A DNA stretch of 47,439 nucleotides from an uncultured Clostridia bacterium (GTDB taxonomy: Bacteria > Bacillota > Clostridia > TANB77 > CAG-508), in NCBI GenBank assembly GCA_947590905.1, contig CANQCU010000033.1, positions 1 to 47,439 of the forward strand, given 5' to 3'. Made by a program: the position numbers and the translations under genes. This document shows positions 17,549-27,000 of this stretch, in pieces (position 1 is the first letter of the stretch; every line of letters begins with the position of its first letter). The notes beneath the pieces are model-generated. The model made no database searches, was not told the origin of the DNA, and saw only the letters and a program-made list of their open reading frames with translations.

Positions 17549-18397
17549 TTATTCTTTTATTAGTTCTAATAATCTCTCTAAATCCTCATTAGATTTATAC
17601 TCAATTACTATCTTTCCTTTTCTTTGTCCTGCTTGCAAGCTTACTTTTGTTCCAAAGAAGCTTTGAAAAGAATCCTCTATATCTCTATATATTGCTTCAT
17701 ATTTTAAATTTTTCTTTTTTAATTTTTTATTTATTTTAGATTTTTCTTCTGCCTCTCTTACGTTATCGCCTCTTTGAATTATTCTATTAGCCATTTCAAA
17801 TTGTTTGTCACCATCATCTATAGCAAGTAATGCTCTACAATGTCCCTCTGTTAATTTACCCTCTTTTGCAAGTTCTAATACTCTTTTATCCAAATTTAAT
17901 ATTCTTACTGTATTTGCTATTGCACTTCTACTTTTTCCTAAAATTTCTGAAACCTGTTGCTGAGTTAAAGAATATTCATCCATTAAAACTCTTATGCCTG
18001 TAGCTTTTTCTACCGCATTTAAGTCCTCTCTTTGTATATTTTCTATTAAAGCAATTTCTTTATTTTTTCTTTCATCATCTTCTCTAACAACTGCTTGTAT
18101 ATCTTTTAAACCTGCTTTCTTGCAAGCTCTCCATCTTCTTTCTCCTGCAACAATTGCATAATAACCATCTTTTTTAGTTACTACTATTGGTTGTATTAAA
18201 CCATATTTTTTTATAGAATCTGCAAGTTCATCTAATGACTCCTCTTCAAAATATTTTCTTGGTTGTTCACGGTTTGGTTCTACTTCATTTACTGGTAAAC
18301 TAAGTATCTTTTCTCCTTCCCTTATTTCTTCTTCTGGTACTACTGTATTTATAAATAAGGCATCTAACCCTTTTCCTAATCCTGTTTTTTTTGCCAT
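17549..18397 (-). CDS. parB: Chromosome-partitioning protein ParB (Spo0J-like)
   Basis: A 282-residue ParB. The N-terminal catalytic/clamp domain has LPVNEVEPNREQPRKYFEEE and the CTP-binding box VAGERRWRACKKAGL with the GERR motif, followed by the ENIQREDLNAVEKA segment and an HTH (LTQQQVSEILGKSRSAIANTVRIL) that recognises parS. The C-terminus is the dimerisation region. ParB loads at parS as a CTP-dependent sliding clamp and recruits SMC. It lies 12 bases downstream of parA. Two parS-like sites are present about 1.5 and 3 kb upstream. Confidence 0.95.
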   Translation of the reverse strand: MAKKTGLGKGLDALFINTVVPEEEIREGEKILSLPVNEVEPNREQPRKYFEEESLDELADSIKKYGLIQPIVVTKKDGYYAIVAGERRWRACKKAGLKDIQAVVREDDERKNKEIALIENIQREDLNAVEKATGIRVLMDEYSLTQQQVSEILGKSRSAIANTVRILNLDKRVLELAKEGKLTEGHCRALLAIDDGDKQFEMANRIIQRGDNVREAEEKSKINKKLKKKNLKYEAIYRDIEDSFQSFFGTKVSLQAGQRKGKIVIEYKSNEDLERLLELIKE

Positions 18398-18409
18398 AAT
18401 TAAATCCTC

Positions 18410-19204
18410 CTATTCTTCTACCATATGTTTAGCTTTATTTTCTTCTTCATTCTTTTTTAAAAATTCTTTTGCTAATTTCTCATAACATTTTGATCCTTTT
18501 GACTTTGGATCATAAACTGTTATTGGCATTCCATAGCTTGGAGCTTCACTCAATTTTACATTTCTAGGTATAATTGTTTTATACACTCTATCTTCAAAAT
18601 ATCTTTTAACTTCTTTTACTACCTGATTTGAAAGATTGGTTCTTACATCATACATTGTAAGTAAAGCCCCTTCTATTTCTATTTCCTTATTCAAATGCCT
18701 TTTTACTAAATTTATTGTATTAATAAGTTGTCCTAATCCTTCTAATGCATAATATTCGCATTGTACTGGTATAAGTACACTATTAGAAGCTGTAAAAGCG
18801 TTTAATGTAATTAATCCAAGTGATGGTGGACAATCAATAATAATGTAATCAAATTTATTTCTTATTTCATCAATTCTCTCTTTTAGTCTTTGCTCTCTAG
18901 ATATTAGTGAAACTAGTTCAACTTCTGCTCCTGCTAAATTTATATTAGATGGACAAACTTTTAAATTTTTTATAGCTGTCTCTTTTATTGTTTCTTCTAT
19001 TTTTTCTTCATTAATTATTACATCATAAATCGATTTATCTATATCTTTGCTTATTCCAAGCCCACTTGTAGCATTTCCTTGTGGGTCCGCATCTATTAAT
19101 AAAACTTTTTTACCTTTTTTTGCAAGAACTGTACTTAAATTTACAGAAGTTGTTGTTTTTCCAACTCCACCTTTTTGATTTGCTATTGAAACTACTTTTC
19201 CCAA
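18410..19204 (-). CDS. parA: Chromosome-partitioning ATPase ParA (Soj)
   Basis: A 264-residue deviant-Walker ParA/MinD-type ATPase: N-terminal KGGVGKTTTSVNLS (signature lysine plus P-loop), LLIDADPQGNATSGLG (switch I/A') and YIIIDCPPSLGLIT (Walker B). It forms ATP-dependent dimers on DNA and, with ParB, handles origin segregation and modulates DnaA. First gene of the parA-parB-DUF4446 unit. The start codon is preceded by GGAGGAAT. Confidence 0.96.
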   Translation of the reverse strand: MGKVVSIANQKGGVGKTTTSVNLSTVLAKKGKKVLLIDADPQGNATSGLGISKDIDKSIYDVIINEEKIEETIKETAIKNLKVCPSNINLAGAEVELVSLISREQRLKERIDEIRNKFDYIIIDCPPSLGLITLNAFTASNSVLIPVQCEYYALEGLGQLINTINLVKRHLNKEIEIEGALLTMYDVRTNLSNQVVKEVKRYFEDRVYKTIIPRNVKLSEAPSYGMPITVYDPKSKGSKCYEKLAKEFLKKNEEENKAKHMVEE

Positions 19205-19341
19205 AAATTATTCCTCCTTTTTGTCATTTTGTAGTGTTTCTTTTTGTGTATTTGTTTTTGCTATATTCTGCTATTACCAAGCTTTCTAACGTTTTTGGTG
19301 CATTTTTTATATTACTATTATACAAAAAAAGTGACATATTA

Positions 19342-19370
19342 ATAATATAAAATTATTAGTAATATGTCAA
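19342..19370 (-). promoter_or_regulatory. Promoter of the parAB operon with overlapping palindrome
   Basis: On the minus strand TTGACA (19370-19365), a 17-base spacer and TATTAT (19347-19342). A 10-bp inverted repeat TGACATATTA / TAATATGTCA (19332-19369) spans the whole promoter, so it could be an operator. Confidence 0.65.
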
Positions 19371-19479
19371 TGATTTTTTTGTGAATTTTTCAATTTTTTA
19401 ATTAAACAAAGCAAATAAGAATTTTGTTCTTTCTATTCTAAGTTTTGATGTTATAGAAAGTTATTTCATATGTTAATGA

Positions 19480-21363
19480 TTATTTCTTATTTCTTTTTTG
19501 TTGCTCTAAATATATCAAAAGTACAGAAATATCTGCTGGTGAAACTCCTGATATCCTTGATGCTTGTCCTACTGATAATGGTTTATGCTTATTTAATTTT
19601 TGCCTTGCCTCTAAACTCAAACCTTTTATTTTTTCATAGTCTATATCTTCATCTAATTCTTTTTCTTCAAGCTTTTTAAATTTTTCTACTTGTGCTTCTT
19701 GCAATTTTATATATCCTTCGTATTTAATTTGAATTTCTACTTCTTTTATAATATCTTTTGATAGATTTTTATCTCTAGTCTCGTCAATTTCTTCTAAATC
19801 TTTATATGTAAGTTCTGTTCTTTTAAGCAATTCTGCTAGCTTTGTGCCTGTTTCTATTGGAGATGTTTCACGTTTAACTAAAATTTCATTTACTTTTTCT
19901 GATGGCTTTATTGTGAGTGCTTTTACTCTTTCTATTTCCTTTTTTATTTTTTCTTCTTTTTCTTTAAATTTCTTATATCTTTCTTCTAATATTAGTCCTA
20001 CTTCATATCCTTTTTTTGTTAATCTTAAATCTGCATTATCTTGTCTTAAAAGTAGTCTATACTCAGCTCTTGAAGTCATCATTCTATATGGCTCATTTGT
20101 ACCTTTTGTAACTATATCATCAATTAAAACTCCTATATATGCATCTGATCTGTCTAATATTAAAGGTTTTTCTCCTTTTAATTTTTGCCCCGCATTAATT
20201 CCTGCAATTATTCCTTGTGCAGCTGCTTCTTCGTATCCAGATGTTCCATTTATTTGTCCAGCAAAAAACATTCCTGAAATTTTTTTCAATTCCAATGATA
20301 ATTTTAATTGTGATGGTTCTATACAGTCATATTCTATTGCATAAGCTGGTCTTGTAAATTCAACATGTTCTAGCCCTGCTATTGTTCTATACATAGCTAT
20401 TTGTACATCTTCTGGTAGTGATGAACTCATACCTTGCACATACATTTCTTCTGTATCTAATCCCATTGGTTCTATAAATATTTGATGTCTAGGCTTATCA
20501 CTAAATCTTACTACTTTATCTTCTATAGATGGACAATATCTAGGTCCTGTTCCCTCTATTTTTCCTGAATATAATGGTGAGCGATGTAAATTTTGTCTAA
20601 TTATTTCATGAGTTTTTTCATTAGTATATGTTAAATAACATGGTACTTGATCTATTTTTCTTTCTTCATCTTCAAAAGAAAACATTTCTATTTCATCATC
20701 ACCATTTTGTATTTCCATTTTTGAAAAATCTATTGAATTTTTATTTACTCTAGCAGGAGTTCCGGTCTTAAATCTAACTATTTCTATTCCTAAATCTTTC
20801 AAACATTTAGATAATTTATTAGCTGGAAACACACCGTCTGGTCCACTTTCATATGAAACTTCCCCTATGTATATTTTGCCCTTTAAATATGTTCCTGTTG
20901 CAAGTATAACTGCTTTAACATTATATATTGCCCCAATATTAGTTTCAACGCTTTTTACCTTTCCGTCTTCAACACCAATATTCACAATTTCTGCTTGTTT
21001 TATGTATAGATTTTTTTGTTTTTCTAATGTATGTTTCATTTCAATATGGTATTTTTTTCTATCTGCTTGTGCCCTTAATGAGTGTACAGCTGGTCCCTTT
21101 GAAGTGTTTAACATTCTTGATTGTATAAAAGTCTTATCTATATTTTTACCCATTTCACCACCAAGTGCATCTATTTCTCTTACTAAATGTCCTTTTGAGG
21201 TTCCTCCTATATTAGGATTACAAGGCATATTTGCAATTGCCTCTAGACTTATTGAAAAAAGCAATGTTTTAAATCCCATTCTAGCTGTTGCAAGTGCTGC
21301 TTCACATCCTGCGTGACCTCCTCCTATAACTGCTACATCATATTCTCCTGCAAAATAGTTCAT
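19480..21363 (-). CDS. mnmG: tRNA uridine-5-carboxymethylaminomethyl modification enzyme MnmG (GidA)
   Basis: A 627-residue FAD protein with the N-terminal Rossmann motif ([22 protein letters not shown]), the [23 protein letters not shown] signature, [13 protein letters not shown], and the C-terminal [20 protein letters not shown]-type domain. With MnmE it modifies the wobble uridine of tRNAs reading split codon boxes. It follows mnmE by 96 bases on the same strand. A parS-like site lies within the gene at 19864-19879, encoding VKRET with the otherwise rare CGT arginine codon. Confidence 0.97.
   Translation of the reverse strand: MNYFAGEYDVAVIGGGHAGCEAALATARMGFKTLLFSISLEAIANMPCNPNIGGTSKGHLVREIDALGGEMGKNIDKTFIQSRMLNTSKGPAVHSLRAQADRKKYHIEMKHTLEKQKNLYIKQAEIVNIGVEDGKVKSVETNIGAIYNVKAVILATGTYLKGKIYIGEVSYESGPDGVFPANKLSKCLKDLGIEIVRFKTGTPARVNKNSIDFSKMEIQNGDDEIEMFSFEDEERKIDQVPCYLTYTNEKTHEIIRQNLHRSPLYSGKIEGTGPRYCPSIEDKVVRFSDKPRHQIFIEPMGLDTEEMYVQGMSSSLPEDVQIAMYRTIAGLEHVEFTRPAYAIEYDCIEPSQLKLSLELKKISGMFFAGQINGTSGYEEAAAQGIIAGINAGQKLKGEKPLILDRSDAYIGVLIDDIVTKGTNEPYRMMTSRAEYRLLLRQDNADLRLTKKGYEVGLILEERYKKFKEKEEKIKKEIERVKALTIKPSEKVNEILVKRETSPIETGTKLAELLKRTELTYKDLEEIDETRDKNLSKDIIKEVEIQIKYEGYIKLQEAQVEKFKKLEEKELDEDIDYEKIKGLSLEARQKLNKHKPLSVGQASRISGVSPADISVLLIYLEQQKRNKK
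19864..19879 (-). other. parS-like site 1 (inside mnmG)
   Basis: Plus strand TGTTTCACGTTTAACT. It matches the parS consensus TGTTTCACGTGAAACA at 13 of 16 positions and matches the reverse complement of the second site at 21420 at 15 of 16, so both share the same variant half. Confidence 0.6.
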
Positions 21364-21419
21364 CTTTTTTCTTCCCTTCTTAGTTTTATTTTTGTTTATT
21401 TTTATTTCTTATTTAATAA

Positions 21420-21435
21420 TGTTAAACGTGAAACA
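21420..21435 (+). other. parS-like site 2 (mnmE-mnmG gap)
   Basis: TGTTAAACGTGAAACA matches the consensus TGTTTCACGTGAAACA at 14 of 16 positions, including the whole CGTGAAACA half. It is in the gap upstream of mnmG, about 4 kb from dnaA, where parS sites of Firmicutes are commonly found. Confidence 0.65.
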
Positions 21436-21459
21436 ATATTATATTTTATATTATTTTTA

Positions 21460-22824
21460 CTACTTTCCTAAGCAAAATTTTTTAAATATTTCATTTATAA
21501 TATCTTCTGAAACTCCTTCTCCTGTGATATTTCCTATTTCTGATAATATGTCTGTTATAGATATAGTAACTATATCTATTGGCATTTGTTTTTGAATTGA
21601 ATCTTTAACTTTTTTTATACTTTCAAGCATATTTATTATTGCTTTTTTATGTCTATTATTAGTTATCGTTAAACTATCATCTATTTCTATTTCATTAAAT
21701 TTATACATATTAGATATAGTATTAAATATTTCTTCTATTCCTTCTTTATTTAATGCTGATATCTTTAAAATTGTTTTTTCTTTTACTATTTCTTTTATTT
21801 TTTCTTCATCTATTTCCTCTTTTAAATCCATTTTGTTTAGTAGTATTATTCCTTTTTTATTTTTTACAAAGCTTAAAATTTCTTCATCTTCACTACTTAA
21901 TTTCTTACTACTATCTAATATTACTATAACTAAATCTGCATTTTTTGCTGCTTCTCTTGATTTTGTAATTCCTATTTTTTCTACTTCATTGTCTGTTTCT
22001 CTTATTCCTGCTGTATCTACAATCTTTATTGGAATTCCATCTATTTGAATAAATTCCTCAATGGTATCTCTTGTAGTGCCTTCATATTCTGTAACTATTG
22101 CCCTATCTTCTCTTAATATAGCATTTAAAAGAGATGATTTTCCAGCATTTGGCTTTCCTATTATTGCAACCTTCAACCCTTCTTTTATCATCTTTCCATT
22201 ATCAAATGTTTTTTCCAAATTAAGCAATTCTTTTTCTACATCTCTTATTGTTTCTAATACTTTATTATTTGTTACTTCTTCTACATCATATTCTGGATAA
22301 TCAATAGAAGCCTCAATATCAACTAATATATTCATTATTTGAGTTCTTATCTTTGCTAATTTTGCAGACAAAATTCCATCTAACTGTTTTATAGAAGCCT
22401 TTGCTTCTTTTTCTGTTTTTGCATTTATTATATCTACTATTGCTTCTGCTTGTACTAAGTCTATTCTTCCATTTAAGAATGCTCTTTTGGTAAATTCGCC
22501 TGGCTCAGCAAGTTCTGCTCCATTTTGTAAACATAATTCTAATATTTTATTCATTACTAAAATTCCACCATGTGAATTTATCTCACACATATTTTCCGTT
22601 GTAAACGATTTTGGTGCCTTGAAAAATGATACTAATACTTCATCAATTATTTCGCTTCCAGACACAATATGGCCGTAATTTATAGTATTGGGTTTTATGT
22701 CAATCATATTTGCTTTAGTTTTAAATATTTTCTTTATAATTTCAAAACTATTTTCACCACTCATTCTTATAATGCCTATTCCACTATTTCCTACTGCTGT
22801 TGATATTGCAACTATTGTACTCAT
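21460..22824 (-). CDS. mnmE: tRNA modification GTPase MnmE (TrmE)
   Basis: A 454-residue protein. The N-terminal tetrahydrofolate-binding domain starts MSTIVAISTAVGNSGIGIIRMSG; the G domain shows GKPNAGKSSLLNAIL (G1), EGTTRDTIEE (G2), DTAGIRET (G3) and NKMD (G4); the C-terminus ends FKKFCLGK with the conserved cysteine. It partners MnmG in U34 modification. The next gene upstream on this strand, jag, ends in a terminator, so mnmE starts a new unit. Confidence 0.97.
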   Translation of the reverse strand: MSTIVAISTAVGNSGIGIIRMSGENSFEIIKKIFKTKANMIDIKPNTINYGHIVSGSEIIDEVLVSFFKAPKSFTTENMCEINSHGGILVMNKILELCLQNGAELAEPGEFTKRAFLNGRIDLVQAEAIVDIINAKTEKEAKASIKQLDGILSAKLAKIRTQIMNILVDIEASIDYPEYDVEEVTNNKVLETIRDVEKELLNLEKTFDNGKMIKEGLKVAIIGKPNAGKSSLLNAILREDRAIVTEYEGTTRDTIEEFIQIDGIPIKIVDTAGIRETDNEVEKIGITKSREAAKNADLVIVILDSSKKLSSEDEEILSFVKNKKGIILLNKMDLKEEIDEEKIKEIVKEKTILKISALNKEGIEEIFNTISNMYKFNEIEIDDSLTITNNRHKKAIINMLESIKKVKDSIQKQMPIDIVTISITDILSEIGNITGEGVSEDIINEIFKKFCLGK

Positions 22825-22924
22825 ATTTTTCCCTTCTTTTATATAAAATTTAAGCTAAATAATTTCTTACTAATTTTTTTCAAAAAACTTCTCAAAAGCT
22901 TGTAATTATAGCCTTTCTAGAATA

Positions 22925-23005
22925 CTAATTTAAAAAAATTAAAAAGGTCAAAGTAACCGCGTAAATTCAATTTATCTTGAATATACAAATCCTCACTTTG
23001 ACCTT
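22925..23005 (-). terminator. Terminator at the end of the rpmH-rnpA-yidD-yidC-jag operon
   Basis: On the minus strand AAGGTCAAAGT (23005-22995) pairs over 11 bp with ACTTTGACCTT (22954-22944), with an inner ATTCAA/TTGAAT stem, followed by TTTTTAATTTTTTT. Confidence 0.85.
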
Positions 23006-23028
23006 AGATTTTATATATATTTTATTTT

Positions 23029-23727
23029 TTATTTTAAAGAAATAACAACTTTTCTATGTATTCCTTCTCCTGTACTAACAGTTTTTACTTTTGGATTTTC
23101 TTGTAATTTAGTATGTATTATTTTTCTTTCATATGGAGTCATTGGTTCCAATGTTATTGGTTTTCTAGTTCTTATAACTGTCTTAGCTAGTTTCTCTGCA
23201 AGTTCTTCTAATGCTTTTTTCCTTTTATTTCTATATCCTAATGCATCAATTTCTACTCTGATTTTTTCACTTACATCCTTACCAGCTATTGCAGTTAAAA
23301 TAGTTTGCATAGAATTTAAAGTTTCTCCTCTATATCCAATTAAAAAATCTGCTCTTTTATCTTCTACATCTATTTTTATAGCATTATCTTCTATTTTACA
23401 TTCGTAGCTTATTTCTTCCCCAACTACTAATTTTAGGAATTTGCTAAAAAATTCTGTTACTCTATTTTTTGCTTCTTCTAAAACTTCTTGATCTATTTTT
23501 ACTTCCACATGCTCTTTTATTGTTTCTTCTTTTCTTTCCTCTTTTCTTTCTTTCAATGTCATTTCTACTTTTACGACTCTTGGTGCTAATATATCAAAAA
23601 AGCTTCTTTTTTCTTCATTTTCTATTACTTTTATTTCTACATCATTTTTTGATACTTTTAATTCCTTTAATCCGTTTTCAATTGCCTCATTTGTTGTTTT
23701 TCCTTCAAATATTCTAACTTCAGGCAT
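23029..23727 (-). CDS. jag: RNA-binding protein Jag/KhpB (SpoIIIJ-associated)
   Basis: A 232-residue protein: Jag N-terminal domain (PEVRIFEGKTTNEAIENGLKEL, with KRSFFDILAPRVVKVEM), a charged linker, a KH-like domain (DFLIGYRGETLNSMQTILTA) and a C-terminal R3H domain (EPMTPYERKIIHTKLQENPKVKTVSTG and following). KhpB binds RNA with KhpA in Firmicutes and is linked to cell-envelope and division control. Its start overlaps the yidC stop by 8 bases, indicating coupling. Confidence 0.93.
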   Translation of the reverse strand: MPEVRIFEGKTTNEAIENGLKELKVSKNDVEIKVIENEEKRSFFDILAPRVVKVEMTLKERKEERKEETIKEHVEVKIDQEVLEEAKNRVTEFFSKFLKLVVGEEISYECKIEDNAIKIDVEDKRADFLIGYRGETLNSMQTILTAIAGKDVSEKIRVEIDALGYRNKRKKALEELAEKLAKTVIRTRKPITLEPMTPYERKIIHTKLQENPKVKTVSTGEGIHRKVVISLK

Positions 23728-24565
23728 TTACTTCATCCTCCTTATCCTTGAAGATTAAATTTAATATCAATCTTTCTAATATCATGAGTACGTTATTTGT
23801 AAGCCAATATAAAGCAAGTCCTAATGGTGCTATAAATGATATTGATATTGCTATTATAGGCATCATATATGTCATATTTCTATTAGTTTGTGCCATTACA
23901 TCAAATTCGTCCTCTTCTCCATCTTCTTTTTGAGTAGACTTTTTCTTATTTGTATCTTGCATTGATGTTGTTATTTTCATTGATATAAATGATGTTATTA
24001 CATAAAGTGCTGGAATTACATAAACTTTCCAGTCTGAAAAATCAGTTGAAGGTATACTACTTAAGTCTAATCCTAAAAATTCCATATTAATATTTACATT
24101 TTCATCTTCCCCTGCTTTTTCTCTTATTATTGAAATTTCTGGATAAGCATTTCTATTTTCAGATTTTTCGTTTATTTCTGTTTCATATTGTTCAATTACG
24201 TTTTTATCTATCTTTTTCATATAAGTTAAAGGACTTCTTACTAGGTAAAACACTGATAATACCAATAAAATTTGAATTATAGCATTGAGACATCCACTAA
24301 AAGGATTAACTTTTTCTCTTTTATATACTTCAAACATTTCCCTTTGTAATTCTTCCGGATTATTTTTATATTTTACCTGTAAAACTTTCATTTCTTCTTG
24401 TACTTTTGTTGTTTTCTTCAATGTTTTTTGTTGACTAATTGATATTGGTAATAAAATAACCTTAACAATTATTGAAAATATTATCATTGCAAAACCGTAA
24501 TTTTGAACTAAATTATATATAAAATTCAATAAATATCCAAATATATTTGCAAAAAATGAAATCAT
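23720..24565 (-). CDS. yidC: Membrane protein insertase YidC (SpoIIIJ/OxaA type)
   Basis: A 281-residue Oxa1-family insertase with a first hydrophobic segment near residues 3-20, the core helix beginning NYGFAMIIFSIIVKVILLPISISQQKTLKKT with its conserved mid-membrane positions, the cytoplasmic hairpin KVQEEMKVLQVKYKNNPEELQREMFEVYK, and C-terminal helices ending ALYWLTNNVLMILERLIL. The loop after residue 115 is unusually long and charged (KKIDKNVIEQYETEINEKSENR). It inserts membrane proteins with or without SecYEG; the Bacillus homologue SpoIIIJ is required for sporulation. Part of the rpmH operon. Confidence 0.94.
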   Translation of the reverse strand: MISFFANIFGYLLNFIYNLVQNYGFAMIIFSIIVKVILLPISISQQKTLKKTTKVQEEMKVLQVKYKNNPEELQREMFEVYKREKVNPFSGCLNAIIQILLVLSVFYLVRSPLTYMKKIDKNVIEQYETEINEKSENRNAYPEISIIREKAGEDENVNINMEFLGLDLSSIPSTDFSDWKVYVIPALYVITSFISMKITTSMQDTNKKKSTQKEDGEEDEFDVMAQTNRNMTYMMPIIAISISFIAPLGLALYWLTNNVLMILERLILNLIFKDKEDEVNA

Positions 24566-24579
24566 ATTATTCCTCCGTT

Positions 24580-24789
24580 TTATTTTAGTGGATCATATCC
24601 TCCTCTTGAAAATGGATTACATCTAATTATTCTTTTTATTCCATAAAAAGTTCCCTTTAGACTTCCATACTTTTCTATTGCTTGTTTTGTATATTCTGAG
24701 CATGATGGATAGTATTTACAATTTTTTCCAAGAATTGGTGAAATATATTTTTGATATTTTTCAATTATGTAAATCAAAAATTTCTTCAT
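24580..24789 (-). CDS. yidD: Membrane protein insertion efficiency factor YidD
   Basis: A 69-residue protein with the family signature CKYYPSCSEYTKQAIEKYGSLKGTFYGIKRIIRCNPFSRGGYDPL-like layout (the cysteine trio YYPSCSEY, RCNPF and GGYDPL are visible). An amphipathic N-terminus attaches it to the inner face of the membrane. It lies between rnpA (4 bases) and yidC (14 bases) as in most bacteria. Confidence 0.95.
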   Translation of the reverse strand: MKKFLIYIIEKYQKYISPILGKNCKYYPSCSEYTKQAIEKYGSLKGTFYGIKRIIRCNPFSRGGYDPLK

Positions 24790-24793
24790 TTAC

Positions 24794-25132
24794 TTAAACT
24801 TGTCCTATTTCTGCCAATATTTTAACAACATCCTTTTGAATTTTTTCAAATGATATTTCATCAATATTAGCTCTTTTTTTTACTAAGAAAACTATACTAT
24901 TTCCTACTCCTGTAACTTTTTCATTCAATCTATAGCTTTCTTTTATTAATCTTTTTAAATAATTTCTTTTTACAGCCTTAGCTTGTTTTTTACTTATTGC
25001 TATTCCTATTTTATTTTTATTCAAATTATTTTTAATAAAAAAAGCTTCTATGTACTCTCCTGAATAGTATTTTCCTTTTGTTAAAACAAATCTAAATTCA
25101 TAATTTTTCTTTAGCATTTCTGTTTTTATCAT
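24794..25132 (-). CDS. rnpA: Ribonuclease P protein component
   Basis: A 112-residue basic protein with the RNase P protein signature IGIAISKKQAKAVKRNYLKRLIKESYR (the RNR-like helix) after a FRFVLTKGKYYSGEYIEAFF strand region. It binds the RNA subunit to mature tRNA 5' ends. A second in-frame ATG at 25117 (MLKKNYEFRF) would give a more typical N-terminus; the upstream ATG at 25132 has a weak AAGTGA site. Confidence 0.93.
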   Translation of the reverse strand: MIKTEMLKKNYEFRFVLTKGKYYSGEYIEAFFIKNNLNKNKIGIAISKKQAKAVKRNYLKRLIKESYRLNEKVTGVGNSIVFLVKKRANIDEISFEKIQKDVVKILAEIGQV

Positions 25133-25214
25133 ACTATCACTTCTAATTCTAATAAATGTGCAAAAAGAGCCTAAATACTGTACAATTACATTTCTAGGCC
25201 CAAACTTCTAATTT

Positions 25215-25349
25215 TTAAGCACTTAATTTTTTTCTACCTTTTTGTCTTCTTGCTTTTAATATATCTCTTCCTGATCTAGTTTTCATTCTTTTTAAGAATC
25301 CATGTTCTTTTTGTCTTTGTATTTTTTTTGGTTGGTATGTTCTCTTCAT
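25215..25349 (-). CDS. rpmH: Ribosomal protein L34
   Basis: A 44-residue, strongly basic protein, [18 protein letters not shown] at the start and [11 protein letters not shown] at the end, with the full L34 consensus including [15 protein letters not shown]. The ATG follows AGGAGGTGC. First gene of the leftward rpmH-rnpA-yidD-yidC-jag operon, divergent from dnaA in the universal bacterial arrangement. Confidence 0.97.
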   Translation of the reverse strand: MKRTYQPKKIQRQKEHGFLKRMKTRSGRDILKARRQKGRKKLSA

Positions 25350-25386
25350 TTTGCACCTCCTAAAAGTTTTGTTGAATAACAGTAAA

Positions 25387-25416
25387 ATTATACATTATAT
25401 AGTACCTAATTGTCAA
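25387..25416 (-). promoter_or_regulatory. rpmH operon promoter
   Basis: On the minus strand TTGACA (25416-25411), an 18-base spacer, and TATAAT (25392-25387), about 40 bases before the rpmH start. Confidence 0.75.
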
Positions 25417-25457
25417 GTATTTTTTAAATTTTCTTAGGGAAATCGGACTTCTACTTT

Positions 25458-25487
25458 TTTTCCACATTTTTTTTAAAATTTTCCACA
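25458..25487 (+). promoter_or_regulatory. Two near-consensus DnaA boxes upstream of dnaA
   Basis: TTTTCCACA occurs at 25458-25466 and 25479-25487, each one mismatch from TTATCCACA and 21 bases apart, i.e. about two helical turns. They lie just before the dnaA promoter, suggesting autoregulation or an upstream sub-origin. Confidence 0.6.
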
Positions 25488-25494
25488 TTTTTTA

Positions 25495-25524
25495 TTGACT
25501 TTAGTTTTATTTTTTTGATATTAT
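25495..25524 (+). promoter_or_regulatory. dnaA promoter
   Basis: TTGACT (25495-25500), an 18-base spacer and TATTAT (25519-25524), about 60 bases upstream of dnaA. Confidence 0.65.
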
Positions 25525-25584
25525 ATTTTAAGAATTAATATAATAATAAATATAAATATATAAAAACAAAAAATGGAGGATTAT

Positions 25585-26919
25585 ATGCCAGAAGATTACA
25601 CAAACTACCAAGATTTGATGAATTCTGTAAAGGCAGAATCTTTAGATGCAATGACGCAACTTGCATACGATACATGGATTGCTCCAATTGAAATTGCATC
25701 AATGAATGAAGATACTGTAACTTTTATTGTTCCATCAATAATTTATAAGAATCAAATAATACCATACGAACCTATACTAACTAATTGTTTTAAAAATTTA
25801 ACTAATAAAATATATAAGTTTAATTACATAACACAAGATGATTTAAAAAATAATATTCCAAATATGCCACAATCATTTAGTGAAAATGTAAAAACTAATT
25901 TACGTACAGATTTAACATTTGATAATTTTGTAATAGGGGAGAACAATAAATTTGCACAAGCTGCCGCAATGGCTGTATCTGAATCTCCAGGTACTTTTTA
26001 TAACCCATTATTTATATATAGCAATGTAGGTCTTGGCAAAACACATTTAATGCACGCTATTGGTAATGCAGTTTTAGAAAGATATCCAAATAAAAAAGTA
26101 TTATATGTTACTTCTGAGCAATTTACAAATGATTTTATTAATGCAATAAGAGATAACTCAAATGAAAGTTTCAGACAAAAATATAGAAATATAGATGTTC
26201 TTTTGATAGATGATATTCAATTTATAGCAAAAAAAGAGGGGATACAAGAAGAATTTTTCCATACATTTAACAGTATTTGTGAAAATAAAGGACAAATTGT
26301 TCTTAGTAGTGATAAACCTCCAAAAGATATAAATCCACTAGAAGAACGTTTAAGGTCTAGATTTGATGGTGGAATTTTAGTAGATATTCCTGCTGCAAAT
26401 TATGAAACTAGACTTGCAATTCTTAGAAAAATTGTACAACAAAACAATATTATAATAGATGATTTAGTATTATCTAACATAGCAACAAAAGTAGATACAA
26501 ATATAAGAGAATTAGTTGGAACTCTAAAGAAAATTGTTGCTCAAGCATCACTAACTCACAGTCCAATTACTTTTGAATTAGCTGATAAAGCTGTTGCTGA
26601 TGTTGTTGCTCGTAAAGAAAGAATTATTTCTCCAGATTATATTAAGCAAATAGTTGCTAAATATTTTCATATTGATGTAGGGGATATAGATAGTACAAAA
26701 AGATCCAATGATATTGCTTATCCTAGACAAGTAGCAATGTACCTTTGTAGAGAACTTGCAAAAATGCCTTATAAAAGCATAGGTAACGAATTTGGAAATA
26801 GGGATCACTCAACAGTTATGCATGCTTGCAATAAAATTGAAGAAGAAATAAAAAATAATAAGAGTTCATTTTTAGTTGTGGATGGTGTGAAAAACATTAT
26901 ATTAAAACCTCAAGACTAA
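25585..26919 (+). CDS. dnaA: Chromosomal replication initiator DnaA
   Basis: A 444-residue DnaA: N-terminal domain I, a short linker, AAA+ domain with Walker A (NVGLGKTHLMHAIGNA), Walker B (VLLIDDIQFIAKKE) and sensor/arginine-finger region (LEERLRSRFDGG), and the C-terminal DNA-binding domain IV with the signature GNRDHSTVMHACNKI preceded by AYPRQVAMYLCRE. It opens oriC. I chose the ATG at 25585: an ATG at 25573 is part of the GGAGG site. DnaA boxes lie both upstream and downstream of the gene. Confidence 0.98.
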   Translation: MPEDYTNYQDLMNSVKAESLDAMTQLAYDTWIAPIEIASMNEDTVTFIVPSIIYKNQIIPYEPILTNCFKNLTNKIYKFNYITQDDLKNNIPNMPQSFSENVKTNLRTDLTFDNFVIGENNKFAQAAAMAVSESPGTFYNPLFIYSNVGLGKTHLMHAIGNAVLERYPNKKVLYVTSEQFTNDFINAIRDNSNESFRQKYRNIDVLLIDDIQFIAKKEGIQEEFFHTFNSICENKGQIVLSSDKPPKDINPLEERLRSRFDGGILVDIPAANYETRLAILRKIVQQNNIIIDDLVLSNIATKVDTNIRELVGTLKKIVAQASLTHSPITFELADKAVADVVARKERIISPDYIKQIVAKYFHIDVGDIDSTKRSNDIAYPRQVAMYLCRELAKMPYKSIGNEFGNRDHSTVMHACNKIEEEIKNNKSSFLVVDGVKNIILKPQD

Positions 26920-27000
26920 TAATTTATATATAAATCTAATTTTAAGAAAAAATGTTGTTTGCTTAAAATTAAAAAAAAATATTAAACGCATTTCTTCTTA

